NCBI RefSeq assembly: GCF_001590905.1 | Contig: NZ_BCTT01000012.1 | Span: forward strand, 1 to 64,000 | Direction of reading: 5' to 3' | From: Serratia grimesii NBRC 13537 | Lineage (GTDB): Bacteria > Pseudomonadota > Gammaproteobacteria > Enterobacterales > Enterobacteriaceae | DNA: 64,000 bases | Shown: positions 10,362 through 19,538 of the stretch, piece after piece | Layout: each line of letters begins with the position of its first letter | Position numbering within the stretch: the stretch's first letter is position 1 | Made by a program: the position numbers and the translations under genes | Notes under the pieces: generated by a model | What the model was told of the DNA's origin: nothing | What the model saw: the letters and a program-made list of their open reading frames with translations, nothing else | Databases searched by the model: none

Positions 10362-10381
10362 CGTACCATTGAGCTAGTACA
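10362..10381. promoter_or_regulatory. TrpR-type operator upstream of mtr
   Basis: CGTACCATTGAGCTAGTACA matches 15 of 20 positions of the TrpR operator consensus CGTACTAGTTAACTAGTACG, with both GTAC outer arms intact. It lies about 45 bp before the mtr start codon. Tryptophan-dependent repression of mtr by TrpR is established in E. coli. Here it is inferred from the match. Confidence 0.6.
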
Positions 10382-10423
10382 AAAGAACTCAAGACCGATA
10401 CGGTCATTCAGGAGCAATTAATC

Positions 10424-11668
10424 ATGTCTGCGGACACCATCCAGAAGCTTTCGCGCCCTTCAGTCCTTGGCGGCGCGATGATCATTGCAGGCACCGCCGT
10501 CGGCGCCGGCATGTTCTCCATCCCTATTGTAACTTCTGGCGTGTGGTTTAGCGGCTCTGTCGCGCTGCTGATTTATACTTGGGCATGTATGCTGATTTCC
10601 GGCCTGATGATCCTTGAAGCCGCGCTACATTACCCAAGCGGTGCCAGCTTCAATACCATCGTTAAAGATCTGCTGGGCAAGAGTTGGAACGCCATTAACG
10701 GCATTTCCATTGCCTTTGTACTGTACATCCTGACCTACGCCTATATTTCCGCGGGCGGTTCAATCATCGCTCACACCCTGGAAGGTATCATTGGCGTCGG
10801 GCAAACTGCTGCCGGGCTGGTATTTGCCATCGTAGTGGCATTTATCGTTTGGCTTTCCACGCGGGCGGTAGATCGTCTGAGCACCATCTTGATCGGCGGT
10901 ATGGTGATCACTTTTGTAATGTCCGTGGGCGACATGTTCACTCATGTACAACCGGCAGTCCTGTTCAACCGTGGTGACGACCAAGCCAGCTATCTGCCTT
11001 ACGCCCTGGCGGCGCTGCCTTATCTGCTGACTTCGTTCGGCTATCACGGCAATGTGCCGGGGCTGGTGAAGTATTATCATAAAGACAGCAGCGCAGTAGT
11101 ACGCAGTCTGGTGTACGGCACGCTGCTGGCGCTGGCGATCTATATCCTGTGGCAGTATGTGATTCAGGGCAACATTGCCCGCGACGCTTTCCGACAGGTG
11201 ATTGCCGAAGGCGGCAATATCGGCAGTCTGCTGAAGCAAATGGGTAATGTGTCCAGCAGCCAGACCGTCGGCCAGCTTCTGAGTGCCTTCTCTTATATGG
11301 CACTGGCCAGTTCATTCCTCGGAGTGTCACTGGGCCTGTTCGATTATCTGGCGGACTTCTTCAAATTCAGCGATGACACGGCAGGACGCACTAAAACCGC
11401 GTTGGTCACCTTCGCACCACCAACAATTGCCGCGCTGTTGTTCCCCAATGGCTTCTTGTATGCCATAGGCTTCGCCGGACTGGCAGCCACCGTCTGGGCG
11501 GTCATCGTACCGGCAATGATGGCACGCGCTAGCCGCCGCCGCTTTGCCGATGCACAATATCGTGCTCCCGGTGGTTACGGCATGATCCTGTTCATCATTT
11601 TGTTCGGGGTGGTCAATGCCGTCGCACATGTGTTGGCATTACTGGGTCTGCTACCCGTATTCAAGTAA
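10424..11668 (+). CDS. mtr: Tryptophan-specific permease Mtr (HAAAP family)
   Basis: Eleven-segment inner-membrane aromatic amino acid:proton symporter. The 414 residues equal the length of E. coli Mtr and share GGAMIIAGTAVGAGMFSIP near the N-terminus, SFGYHGNVPGLVKYY mid-protein and FLGVSLGLFDYLADFF near residue 305. TyrP is the alternative paralogue; length and the TrpR-type operator favour Mtr. AGGAG precedes the ATG by 9 bases. Confidence 0.88.
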   Translation: MSADTIQKLSRPSVLGGAMIIAGTAVGAGMFSIPIVTSGVWFSGSVALLIYTWACMLISGLMILEAALHYPSGASFNTIVKDLLGKSWNAINGISIAFVLYILTYAYISAGGSIIAHTLEGIIGVGQTAAGLVFAIVVAFIVWLSTRAVDRLSTILIGGMVITFVMSVGDMFTHVQPAVLFNRGDDQASYLPYALAALPYLLTSFGYHGNVPGLVKYYHKDSSAVVRSLVYGTLLALAIYILWQYVIQGNIARDAFRQVIAEGGNIGSLLKQMGNVSSSQTVGQLLSAFSYMALASSFLGVSLGLFDYLADFFKFSDDTAGRTKTALVTFAPPTIAALLFPNGFLYAIGFAGLAATVWAVIVPAMMARASRRRFADAQYRAPGGYGMILFIILFGVVNAVAHVLALLGLLPVFK

Positions 11669-11944
11669 CACCTTGGGGGATGGCACTCGCCGTCCCCTGG
11701 TCTGGTGACACACACCCGAAAAACGTGGTTTTCGGATGTGTGGGGTAAATCAGAAGACATCATCCTTTGTTTTATTAGCCCCAGAACAAGACTTTTAACC
11801 GCAAAGAACTTTGTCAGCAATCTGAGGGGATGGCGCCGCCCCCCCTTTTCCGCCACTGTTTTTGCTTGATCTACTTGCCTGAAATCCACGGCGCGAGTAA
11901 CGTGTCGCAACTTCCCAAATACTCTTCATTGCAGGTTATTTTAT
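11669..11944. other. Intergenic region mtr-yeiP with hairpins
   Basis: No gene is seen. GGGGATGGC/GCCGTCCCC at about 11676-11698 and an ACACACCCGAAAA/TTTTCGGATGTGT hairpin at about 11709-11741 follow mtr. Neither has a clear T-tract, so they may be RNA 3'-end stabilisers or weak terminators. The yeiP promoter should lie in the second half, but I cannot place it with confidence. Confidence 0.4.
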
Positions 11945-12517
11945 ATGGCAAAGGCTAACGAAATTAAGCGCGGTATGGCGATCAATTACAACGGCAAATT
12001 GCTGCTGGTAAAAGACATTGATGTACAAAGCCCAAGCGCACGCGGTGCCAGCACTTTATACAAAATGCGCTTCTCTGATGTCCGTACCGGGTTGAAGGTA
12101 GAAGAACGTTTCAAGGGCGACGATATCCTAGATACCATTAGCCTGTCCCGTCGCAAGGTGAACTTCTCTTATATCGATGGCGAAGAGTACGTCTTCATGG
12201 ATGACGAGGATTACACCCCTTACATCTTCAAGAAAGACCAGATCGAAGACGAACTGCTGTTTATTCCTGAGGCCGGTCTGCCAGGCATGCAGGTACTGAC
12301 GCTGGACGGCCAAGTGCTTGCGTTGGAACTGCCGCAAACCGTGGATATGGAAATTGTCGACACCGCACCAGGCATCAAAGGCGCCTCTGCCAGTGCCCGC
12401 AACAAGCCGGCCACTATGGCGACCGGTCTTACCATTCAGGTGCCGGAATACCTCAGCGCCGGTGACAAAATCCGCATTCATATTGCCGAGCGCCGCTACA
12501 TGAGCCGCGCCGACTAG
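11945..12517 (+). CDS. yeiP: Elongation factor P-like protein YeiP (EfpL)
   Basis: A 190-residue EF-P paralogue with three beta-barrel domains, predicted to bind the ribosome and help at stalling motifs. The domain I loop that reaches the peptidyl-transferase centre reads SPSARGAST, with Arg instead of the modified Lys of EF-P, as expected for YeiP. The C-terminal domain contains [18 protein letters not shown]. Single gene followed by a bidirectional terminator. Confidence 0.93.
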   Translation: MAKANEIKRGMAINYNGKLLLVKDIDVQSPSARGASTLYKMRFSDVRTGLKVEERFKGDDILDTISLSRRKVNFSYIDGEEYVFMDDEDYTPYIFKKDQIEDELLFIPEAGLPGMQVLTLDGQVLALELPQTVDMEIVDTAPGIKGASASARNKPATMATGLTIQVPEYLSAGDKIRIHIAERRYMSRAD

Positions 12518-12679
12518 TCCTAACACAACAGACTGCTGACAAAGCTCGTTATTAGGGAGAGCGTGCCGAAGGGGTCGTAGCAGCTTTAGCTGCCGACCCA
12601 CATGGACGTGTCCCATAATGGCCCCTCTGCACACCAGGCCCGGGTATCTGAAATTAATAAACCACTTTGTCATCAAGCA

Positions 12680-12701
12680 CAGGGGCCGATTATGGCCCCT
12701 G
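12680..12701. terminator. Bidirectional terminator between yeiP and uxuA
   Basis: CAGGGGCC-GATTAT-GGCCCCTG is a perfect 8-bp stem followed by TTGATTTT. It lies between the convergent ends of yeiP and uxuA. The stretch from 12518 to 12679 holds no gene. Confidence 0.7.
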
Positions 12702-12713
12702 TTGATTTTAACG

Positions 12714-13904
12714 CTACGGTAATTCAGGGAAGAAACGGCGTTTGAGCGCCAGCTCGACTCCACGCAGTTCCGCCAGCCCCTTCAAACGCCCAATCGCCGA
12801 GTAACCCGGGTTGGTTTTTTTCTTCAGATCGTCCAGCATCTGGTGCCCATGATCGGGACGCATCGGAATTGGCCGTCGATCGCCTGCCTTGTAACGCCTC
12901 TGTTCTTCATTGAGAATCGCCTCGATCACCGCCACCATGTCGACGTCACCTTGCAGATGCGCGCCTTCATGGAAGCTTTTCGGGTTTTCTTCACGACAAG
13001 TGGCACGCAGGTGAGTGAAATGGATACGATCGCCGAAGGTCTCAATCATCCGCACCAAATCATTGTCCGCACGCACACCATAAGAACCGGTACACATAGT
13101 AAAACCGTTATAAAGGCTGTCTACCGTCTGTTTGAACCATTGCATATCATCAATGGTCGAGACAATGCGCGGCAGACCAAGGATTGGCCGCGGCGGATCG
13201 TCTGGATGCACCGCTAACCGTACACCCACCTCCTCCGCCACCGGAACGATTGCACGCAGGAATACCGCCATATTCTCGCGCAGCTGCGCCTTGTCGATCG
13301 CATCGTACTCCGCCAGCCGAGCACGGAACTGATCCAGCGTATAGCCTTCTTCAGCTCCCGGCAGCCCGGCAATGATATTGCCGGTCAACGTGGCAATCTC
13401 CGCAGTGCTCATGGCCGCAAAGCGCTCGGCGGCCTGCGTCTGCTCTCCCGGCGTATAATCCTGCTCTGCACCTGTGCGTTGCAGGATGTGCAAATCAAAA
13501 GCCGCGAAGGCGATTTGATCGAAACGCAGTGCTTTCGAGCCGTCAGGCAACACATATTCCAGATCGGTGCGTGTCCAGTCGAGGATCGGCATAAAGTTGT
13601 AGCAAACGGTATCGATGCCGCAAGCCGCGAGGTTACGCAACGATTGTTGATAATGGGCGATATGTTTCTGGTAATTGCCGCTGTGAGTTTTGATCTCTTC
13701 ATGCACCGGGATACTTTCTACCACTGACCACACTAGCCCCTTCTCTGCCAGCAGTGCCTGACGAGCTTTGATCTCCTCGATCGGCCATACCTCGCCATTC
13801 GGAATATGGTGCAATGCAGTGACGACGCCAGTGGCGCCCGCCTGACGCACATCATCAAGAGAGACAGGATCGTTCGGCCCATACCAACGCCATGTTTGTT
13901 CCAT
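12714..13904 (-). CDS. uxuA: Mannonate dehydratase
   Basis: Dehydrates D-mannonate to 2-keto-3-deoxygluconate in glucuronate catabolism. The 396 residues fit the UxuA TIM-barrel fold (Fe2+/Mn2+ dependent): [16 protein letters not shown] at the N-terminus, [15 protein letters not shown] near 120, [18 protein letters not shown] near 230 and [10 protein letters not shown] near 350 with metal-binding His. It is divergent from uxuB, whereas in E. coli uxuA and uxuB form one operon. Confidence 0.96.
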   Translation of the reverse strand: MEQTWRWYGPNDPVSLDDVRQAGATGVVTALHHIPNGEVWPIEEIKARQALLAEKGLVWSVVESIPVHEEIKTHSGNYQKHIAHYQQSLRNLAACGIDTVCYNFMPILDWTRTDLEYVLPDGSKALRFDQIAFAAFDLHILQRTGAEQDYTPGEQTQAAERFAAMSTAEIATLTGNIIAGLPGAEEGYTLDQFRARLAEYDAIDKAQLRENMAVFLRAIVPVAEEVGVRLAVHPDDPPRPILGLPRIVSTIDDMQWFKQTVDSLYNGFTMCTGSYGVRADNDLVRMIETFGDRIHFTHLRATCREENPKSFHEGAHLQGDVDMVAVIEAILNEEQRRYKAGDRRPIPMRPDHGHQMLDDLKKKTNPGYSAIGRLKGLAELRGVELALKRRFFPELP

Positions 13905-13967
13905 TATTTATCCTTATAAAAATCGCCCAGTATTACGGAGGGGTAAAGATCTCACAGTTTTGATGAT

Positions 13968-14195
13968 CTTGTTATACCAAATTGAGACAGATATCGGTTA
14001 TCTTTCACCTTACTCCTTCGTATCTGTCTGTCAAAAACGAAACCATGATTGGTTGATCCACTTCACGAATCTGGCTTATTCTGAGCTGAGCAATGTTATT
14101 GACGTGCTTACAGCCTTACACTACGACAGAGACCCCGTGTGCAGAAGGGTGAAAATGATGCCCCTTAGCGCAAAAAAAACTGGTCTAATAACTTT
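13968..14195. promoter_or_regulatory. Candidate UxuR/ExuR operators between uxuA and uxuB
   Basis: CTTGTTATACCAAATTG (13968-13984) contains the near-palindrome TTG-TTATAC-CAA, close to the hexuronate regulator consensus TTGGTATACCAA. A second, weaker match AAACTGGTCTAATAACTTT lies at 14177-14195, closer to uxuB. The two sites flank the space between divergent starts, a sensible place for a shared repressor. No gene is seen in 13905-14241. Confidence 0.5.
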
Positions 14196-14241
14196 TAAAA
14201 AGTTACCTGCCAGCATCTTTTACTCAGCTTTGGAGCTTTGC

Positions 14242-15723
14242 ATGAAGACTATCGCCAACTCACCGCTTCCCGATACCGTCCAGCAACCGCACTACGAACG
14301 CAGCACATTACAAAGCCGCATCGTGCATATTGGGTTTGGTGCCTTTCACCGTGCGCACCAAGCACTGCTGACCGATCGGGTATTGAATCATCAGGGAGGC
14401 GATTGGGGGATCTGCGAGATCAGTTTGTTTGGCGGCGATAAGCTATTTCAGACGCTACGTCAGCAAGATCATCTGTATAGCGTGCTGGAGAAAGGTGCGG
14501 CGGGTAATCAGGCCATCGTGATCGGCGCTGTGCATGAAAGCGTTCACCGCAAACTGGAAGGGATCGGCGCTGTGCTGGAAAAACTGGCGGAGCCTCAAGT
14601 GGCGATTGTCTCAATGACGATTACCGAGAAAGGCTACTGCATTGAACCGGGCAGTGGGCAACTGGATCTCCAGCATCACGCAATTCACACCGATCTCGCC
14701 AATCCCGAGCAGCCAACAACGGTGCCTGGCATTCTGGTGGAGGCGTTACGCCTGCGCCTTGAACGTGGCCTGCCCGCCTTTACTCTGCTTTCTTGTGACA
14801 ATATTCCAGAAAACGGCCACGTGCTGCGCAATGCAATAGTCGGATTAGCACAGGCGCGCGACAGCGTTCTGGCCGACTGGATTACTCAGCATGTCAGCTT
14901 CCCCAGCACCATGGTCGATCGTATTGTTCCTGCCGCTACGCCAGAAACGCTGGATGAAGTGGCTGATGCGCTTGGCGGGGTACGCGATGAATGCGCCATC
15001 GCCTGTGAGCCCTTTATTCAATGGGTGGTAGAAGACAATTTTGTCGCGGGGCGCCCGGCGTGGGAACTGGCTGGCGCACAGTTGGTGAACGACGTGTTGC
15101 CGTTCGAAAAAATGAAGCTGCGTATGCTCAATGGCAGCCACTCCTTTTTGGCCTATCTCGGTTATCTGGGCGGTTATCAATATATAAACGACTGCATGGG
15201 CGATGATGCTTATCGTCAAGCCGCACACCACCTGATGCTAGCCGAGCAAGCCCCGACACTCAGCGTCAACGGTATCGATCTGGCTGCCTACGCGACACAG
15301 TTGATTGAACGTTACAGTAACCCGGCATTGCAACACCGTACCTGGCAAATCGCCATGGATGGCACGCAAAAACTACCGCAACGTATGTTGGACTCCGTGC
15401 GCTGGCATCTGCAGCATGGCAGCAACTACGCAGGTCTGGCGTTAGGCGTGGCAGCCTGGATGCGCTATGTCGGTGGTGTGGATGATGCCGGCCAGCCGAT
15501 CGATATCCGCGATCCGCTGTTGGTAACACTCCAGCAGGTGGTCGCCGCAACGCCGGACGATGAACAACGCGTAACAGCGCTGTTGGGGCTAAAAAACATT
15601 TTTGGGGAACAATTGCCTGGTAATGAGGGTTTTGTGGCGACGGTTACTCGCGCTTATCTGTCTCTGCGCGATCATGGCGCACGGAAAACGGTGAGAAACT
15701 GGGTGTCGACACAGCTGGCGTAA
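14242..15723 (+). CDS. uxuB: Fructuronate reductase (D-mannonate oxidoreductase)
   Basis: NAD-dependent long-chain mannitol-dehydrogenase-family enzyme interconverting D-fructuronate and D-mannonate, the step before UxuA. The 493-residue protein begins MKTIANS; VHIGFGAFHRAHQALL near residue 30 is the nucleotide-binding region and KMKLRMLNGSHSFLAYLG near 290 carries the catalytic Lys and substrate residues. The open frame extends 94 codons further upstream, but the ATG at 14242 has a GGAG site and matches the family start. Confidence 0.94.
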   Translation: MKTIANSPLPDTVQQPHYERSTLQSRIVHIGFGAFHRAHQALLTDRVLNHQGGDWGICEISLFGGDKLFQTLRQQDHLYSVLEKGAAGNQAIVIGAVHESVHRKLEGIGAVLEKLAEPQVAIVSMTITEKGYCIEPGSGQLDLQHHAIHTDLANPEQPTTVPGILVEALRLRLERGLPAFTLLSCDNIPENGHVLRNAIVGLAQARDSVLADWITQHVSFPSTMVDRIVPAATPETLDEVADALGGVRDECAIACEPFIQWVVEDNFVAGRPAWELAGAQLVNDVLPFEKMKLRMLNGSHSFLAYLGYLGGYQYINDCMGDDAYRQAAHHLMLAEQAPTLSVNGIDLAAYATQLIERYSNPALQHRTWQIAMDGTQKLPQRMLDSVRWHLQHGSNYAGLALGVAAWMRYVGGVDDAGQPIDIRDPLLVTLQQVVAATPDDEQRVTALLGLKNIFGEQLPGNEGFVATVTRAYLSLRDHGARKTVRNWVSTQLA

Positions 15724-15788
15724 TATCACTCCCCTAATGATGGTGAGTAAGAGGATAGAATATACTTTCAACATATGGGGAAAATGAC

Positions 15789-15813
15789 CATGCCGGACGG
15801 TTCATCCGGCATG
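15789..15813. terminator. Hairpin after uxuB
   Basis: CATGCCGGA-N7-TCCGGCATG is a perfect 9-bp stem between the convergent ends of uxuB and the small fimbrial-like gene. There is no T-tract, so termination is probable rather than certain. Confidence 0.45.
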
Positions 15814-15823
15814 GCCGAACGAC

Positions 15824-16132
15824 TTAACGATAAACTACCGTCATTACTGCAAGTTTTTTCTGTTGATCCACCCACTGCATTTCGGTTGTGCCTAAATTCA
15901 GTGGAAGCTCTTTGCGTGTAGCATCAAATTTTGACAGGGCCTGCTGATCTTGATAGTGCTGCCCATTGCGGTAACATTGCGTATTGGCCGTTGAATCGGT
16001 GACACTCACCGCGCAGGGACTTTCCACAATAGAGCCGACAAAACGAATAACCCCGCCAGTGGTTCCTGCATGACTTGCTGCCGTCCATGAAAACAATATT
16101 CCTACGATCAAAAATAACCGAAAGACATTCAT
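15824..16132 (-). CDS. Short exported fimbrial-subunit-like protein
   Basis: A 102-residue protein with a signal peptide (cleavage likely after ASHA) and the N-terminal pilin-like motif GGVIRFVGSIVESPCAV. Two Cys (in SPCAV and NTQCY) could form the usual pilin disulfide, and the end VMTVVYR resembles a pilin terminal strand. It is much shorter than a usual subunit (150-180 residues) and has no chaperone or usher nearby. It may be an orphan mini-pilin or a decayed remnant. Confidence 0.6.
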   Translation of the reverse strand: MNVFRLFLIVGILFSWTAASHAGTTGGVIRFVGSIVESPCAVSVTDSTANTQCYRNGQHYQDQQALSKFDATRKELPLNLGTTEMQWVDQQKKLAVMTVVYR

Positions 16133-16450
16133 GGCAACCTCATTTTTTGTTAAGCCAATTTAAACATAGAGGATCTTCTTAAGAATAATCGCAAGGTCAG
16201 GGTAATTATTTGGCGGGTAATCGGGCAATTAACAAAGAAAAAACAAGCTACTAACAATCAGTATCCATAGCTAATTCATGGTTTTCGCTAAGAATTTTCT
16301 GACAAGTTATCGTGGATTTAGCCAGTTAAATATCGCATCGTAACCTGCTAAATTTGTGACATGACGCAAGCTGGACAGCCCCATACGCTCAAGCCAAGCA
16401 GTGCTACTTATTTATTGAACAACAGAAATTATTAACATCAGGAATAATAC
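16133..16450. other. Intergenic region upstream of yeiR
   Basis: An AT-rich 318-bp stretch between the divergent fimbrial-like gene and yeiR. It should hold both promoters. I looked for a Zur-type palindrome upstream of yeiR and did not find a convincing one. Confidence 0.4.
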
Positions 16451-17425
16451 ATGACCAAAACTAACCTGATCACCGGTTTCCTCGGCAGTGGCAAAACCAC
16501 CACTATTCGTCATTTACTGGCAAACAAACCGGAAGATGAACGCTGGGCCGTGCTGGTGAATGAATTCGGTGAAATTGGCATCGACGGCGCACTACTGGCA
16601 GACAGCGGCGCGGTGTTGAAGGAGATCCCGGGGGGCTGCATGTGTTGTGTCAACGGGCTGCCAATGCAGGTTGGACTCAACATGCTCCTGCAACAGAGCA
16701 AACCCGACCGGCTACTTATTGAACCAACCGGCCTCGGTCATCCGAAACAGATTCTGTCATTGCTCACGCAAGACAGTTATGCCGGCTGGATTGATCTACA
16801 AGCCACCCTGTGTCTGTTGGATGCACGCCAACTCAGTGAGCCTCGCTACCGCGAAAATGAAAACTTCCGCGATCAACTGGCAGCCGCAGACATTATTCTG
16901 GCAAGCAAAAGTGATACTTATCAACCACAAGATCTGCTGGCCCTGCAGCAATGGACCACGCAGGATCCCCGACAACGTCCGCTTTATCAGATCACACAGG
17001 GCAAGGCAGATGTCGCCTTGCTCGACCAGCCTCGCACAAATCGCACAGAATTACCGGATGCACAGCATCATCATAGCCATGCCAAAACGCAGGGCTTGGC
17101 CGCATTGCGGTTGCCGGAAACGTCACGCTGGCGCAGAGCGCTCAACCAAGGTCAGGGTTTTACCAGCTGCGGCTGGATCTTTGATGCAGACACCGTATTC
17201 GATACCGTTGGCATCATGGAGTGGATACGCCTTGCCCCCGTTGAACGTGCCAAAGCTGTGGTACGCATTGCTGAAGGCACATTATTGATCAACCGTCAGG
17301 GACAAGATCTCAGTATCGAAACACGCCCAGTGGCACCACTGGACAGCCGAATTGAACTGATTCACAACGAGAATGCCGACTGGAACACGTTACAAGCCAA
17401 GCTGTTTACTATTCGTTTAAGTTGA
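16451..17425 (+). CDS. yeiR: Zinc-binding GTPase YeiR (COG0523)
   Basis: Cytoplasmic P-loop GTPase of the CobW/ZNG family linked to zinc homeostasis. Walker A is GFLGSGKTTT (residues 9-18); the metal motif GGCMCC (CxCC type) follows near residue 61; TGLGHP and the guanine-specificity segment ASKSD come later. A His-rich stretch (QHHHSHAK, about residue 203) may bind Zn before the C-terminal domain. The 324 residues match E. coli YeiR, and lpxT follows as in E. coli. Confidence 0.9.
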   Translation: MTKTNLITGFLGSGKTTTIRHLLANKPEDERWAVLVNEFGEIGIDGALLADSGAVLKEIPGGCMCCVNGLPMQVGLNMLLQQSKPDRLLIEPTGLGHPKQILSLLTQDSYAGWIDLQATLCLLDARQLSEPRYRENENFRDQLAAADIILASKSDTYQPQDLLALQQWTTQDPRQRPLYQITQGKADVALLDQPRTNRTELPDAQHHHSHAKTQGLAALRLPETSRWRRALNQGQGFTSCGWIFDADTVFDTVGIMEWIRLAPVERAKAVVRIAEGTLLINRQGQDLSIETRPVAPLDSRIELIHNENADWNTLQAKLFTIRLS

Positions 17426-17476
17426 GATCTTTACCGTTAGCACCCTTTTATTTTTAGACTTACAACAGGTTATGCC

Positions 17477-18187
17477 ATGACTCGCCGCAATTTACCCTTC
17501 ATCATCTTTTTCAATTTACTGGGCATTGCGCTGTTTCTGTCCTGGTACCTGCCGGCTAATCACGGTTTTTGGTTTACTGTGGACTCATCCATCTTCTTCT
17601 TTTTCAATCGCCATTTAGCCACTGACTCCGGCTTTTTGCATTTGGTGGCCATTACCAATAACCGTGCATTTGACGTGATGTCACTGCTCGCCATGGGTTT
17701 GCTGTATCTGGGTTTTTACCTGCAACAGAATGCCGCTGGGCGTCGCCGTTTATTGATCACCGGCGTTGTTATGCTGCTGACTGCCGTAGTGCTGAACCAG
17801 CTTGGGCATTTACTGCCGGTCAAACACCCTAGCCCGTCGCTCAGCTTCGAGAATATCAACCGCGTCAGTGAACTGACCGGGATTCCTACCAAAGACGCCT
17901 CCAGTGACAGCTTCCCTGGCGACCACGGTATGATGTTGATGATTTTTTCATGCTTCATGCTGCGCTACTTTAACTGCCGGGCATTTGTCGTCGCGTTGCT
18001 GATCACCGTGGTATTTTCATTGCCACGCGTGATGATTGGCGCCCACTGGTTTACAGATATCGCCGTCGGTTCACTGTCTGTCGTGTTGGTTGGCGCCAGC
18101 TGGTGTCTGATGACCCCGTTCAGTGATGTACTGATTCAGCGCCTGAACAATATGCTGCCCGGCAAGCACCGTCCGTTACAGCCATAA
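17477..18187 (+). CDS. lpxT: Lipid A 1-diphosphate synthase LpxT
   Basis: Inner-membrane PAP2-family enzyme that transfers phosphate from undecaprenyl diphosphate to the 1-position of lipid A. The 236 residues hold several membrane spans and the three phosphatase motifs: KHPSPS near 114, SFPGDH near 150, and RVMIGAHWFTD near 195 with the catalytic His. The neighbourhood yeiR-lpxT-mepS is conserved. Confidence 0.92.
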   Translation: MTRRNLPFIIFFNLLGIALFLSWYLPANHGFWFTVDSSIFFFFNRHLATDSGFLHLVAITNNRAFDVMSLLAMGLLYLGFYLQQNAAGRRRLLITGVVMLLTAVVLNQLGHLLPVKHPSPSLSFENINRVSELTGIPTKDASSDSFPGDHGMMLMIFSCFMLRYFNCRAFVVALLITVVFSLPRVMIGAHWFTDIAVGSLSVVLVGASWCLMTPFSDVLIQRLNNMLPGKHRPLQP

Positions 18188-18204
18188 TAAATCGTGATAC
18201 CTCG

Positions 18205-18226
18205 CAGGAGGCCTGTCGGCCTCCTG
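18205..18226 (+). terminator. Hairpin after lpxT
   Basis: CAGGAGGCC-TGTC-GGCCTCCTG forms a perfect 9-bp stem 17 bases after the lpxT stop. The following tract is mixed (ATGATTTCC), so it may act weakly as a terminator. Confidence 0.55.
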
Positions 18227-18596
18227 ATGATTTCCTCACCGTTTTCTGCTTATTTGCACATCATCGTGTTAACGCTTTCGCCGCCTGATTTCACGCAGAA
18301 CCAGCACAACGAACAATTAGCGTTTTTAATATGAAGATTTACATTATGTTACATCACAAATTCATATAAAAAAGGGCTGAAAAAGGCTCGCAATCCCCAA
18401 TTCGTTACGGTAATCTCGGATGCGTTTGTGCCTGGTTTAACTCAACTCAGCATCAAATCGATTAAAAATGTGCGTTCCAGCACGTTTTTAACGGTAAGCG
18501 ATTGTCGAGAAAACAGCCGCAGATTAGTCTCGTTCCGTTTGGCATTTTTCAGGTAGCGACTTTTGTCGTTAAGGACTTCAAGGGAAAACAACAACA
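18227..18596. other. Long upstream region of mepS
   Basis: About 370 bp without a gene. It is AT-rich near 18310-18380 and contains a GTGC/GCAC hairpin followed by TTTTT near 18470-18492, which could shape a leader transcript. The mepS start follows a GGGAAAACAACAACA stretch. I see no recognised operator. Confidence 0.35.
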
Positions 18597-19172
18597 ATGG
18601 TCAAATCTCAACCGTTTCTGAGATATTTTTTGCGGGTAGTACCTGCAATTGCCGCAGCGGTAATGCTCTCCGCGTGTAGCACGACTCACACTTCGAACTT
18701 GAATAACGCACAAACTGAGATGCGTGCAGTTAATGACAAAGATGGTCTTTTACTGCAAGCCTCTCAGGATGAATTCGAAGCAATGGTCCGTAACGTTGAC
18801 GTTAAGTCAAAAATTATGGACCAGTATGCAGACTGGAAAGGCGTTCGCTACCGTTTAGGTGGTGAAACCAAGCGCGGCATCGATTGCTCAGCGTTTGTAC
18901 AACGCACCTTCCGTGAACAGTTTGGTATGGATTTACCGCGTTCAACCTATGAACAGGAAGACGTCGGCAAGAAAATCTTGCGTACTAAACTGCGTCCTGG
19001 CGATCTGGTGCTGTTCCGCGCCGGCTCTACCGGACGCCATGTCGGCATCTATTTAGGTAACGATCAATTCGTTCATGCCTCTACCAGTAACGGCGTGATG
19101 ATTTCAAAACTGAGCGATAACTACTGGGATAAACGTTATCGTGAAGGCCGCCGAGTGCTTACCCGCAGTTGA
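18597..19172 (+). CDS. mepS: Murein DD-endopeptidase MepS (lipoprotein)
   Basis: Outer-membrane lipoprotein that cuts peptide cross-links so that new peptidoglycan can be inserted. The 191-residue precursor has lipobox MLSACS (Cys near residue 26), then an NlpC/P60 domain with catalytic Cys in [13 protein letters not shown] and His in [17 protein letters not shown]. Formerly spr. Followed by a strong terminator. Confidence 0.95.
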   Translation: MVKSQPFLRYFLRVVPAIAAAVMLSACSTTHTSNLNNAQTEMRAVNDKDGLLLQASQDEFEAMVRNVDVKSKIMDQYADWKGVRYRLGGETKRGIDCSAFVQRTFREQFGMDLPRSTYEQEDVGKKILRTKLRPGDLVLFRAGSTGRHVGIYLGNDQFVHASTSNGVMISKLSDNYWDKRYREGRRVLTRS

Positions 19173-19213
19173 CGGTACGAACCTGATTGTCCTGAATACC
19201 AAACGAGCGATAG

Positions 19214-19242
19214 AACGCTGCCTTCGGGCAGCGTTTTTTTTT
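19214..19242 (+). terminator. Rho-independent terminator after mepS
   Basis: AACGCTGCC-TTCG-GGCAGCGTT followed by a run of T residues, the classic intrinsic terminator shape, about 40 bp after the mepS stop. Confidence 0.9.
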
Positions 19243-19538
19243 GCCTTTCGTGACATCCAGACATAATTGCGCTATCAGCGATCGGTTCGATTGGCTTTCT
19301 TCCACCCTCCCCTTATTTATTTCGCGATATTATTTTCGGGAAACTGCACCTCAGATGAAAAACTCACCTATTATCCTCAAATGGAGATAACGCCAGTAAT
19401 GCGTTAGTGGGCTATATTGGCCGATTGTCATTCGCGAGATGTGCGATGAATAATGACTGTAAGACCACCATTGGGATATATTACGCAGTCACTCTATAAC
19501 AAAAACAGATTGATACGCCGTGCTCAGGGGGCAGGTTT
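19243..19538. other. Intergenic region upstream of pdeN
   Basis: About 300 bp without a gene or recognised site. It must contain the pdeN promoter. A short GGGGGCAGG segment precedes the pdeN start. Confidence 0.35.

Noticed and set aside
13960..14241. 94-codon N-terminal extension of UxuB
   Set aside because: It covers the divergent promoter region with operator-like sites and is absent from the family.
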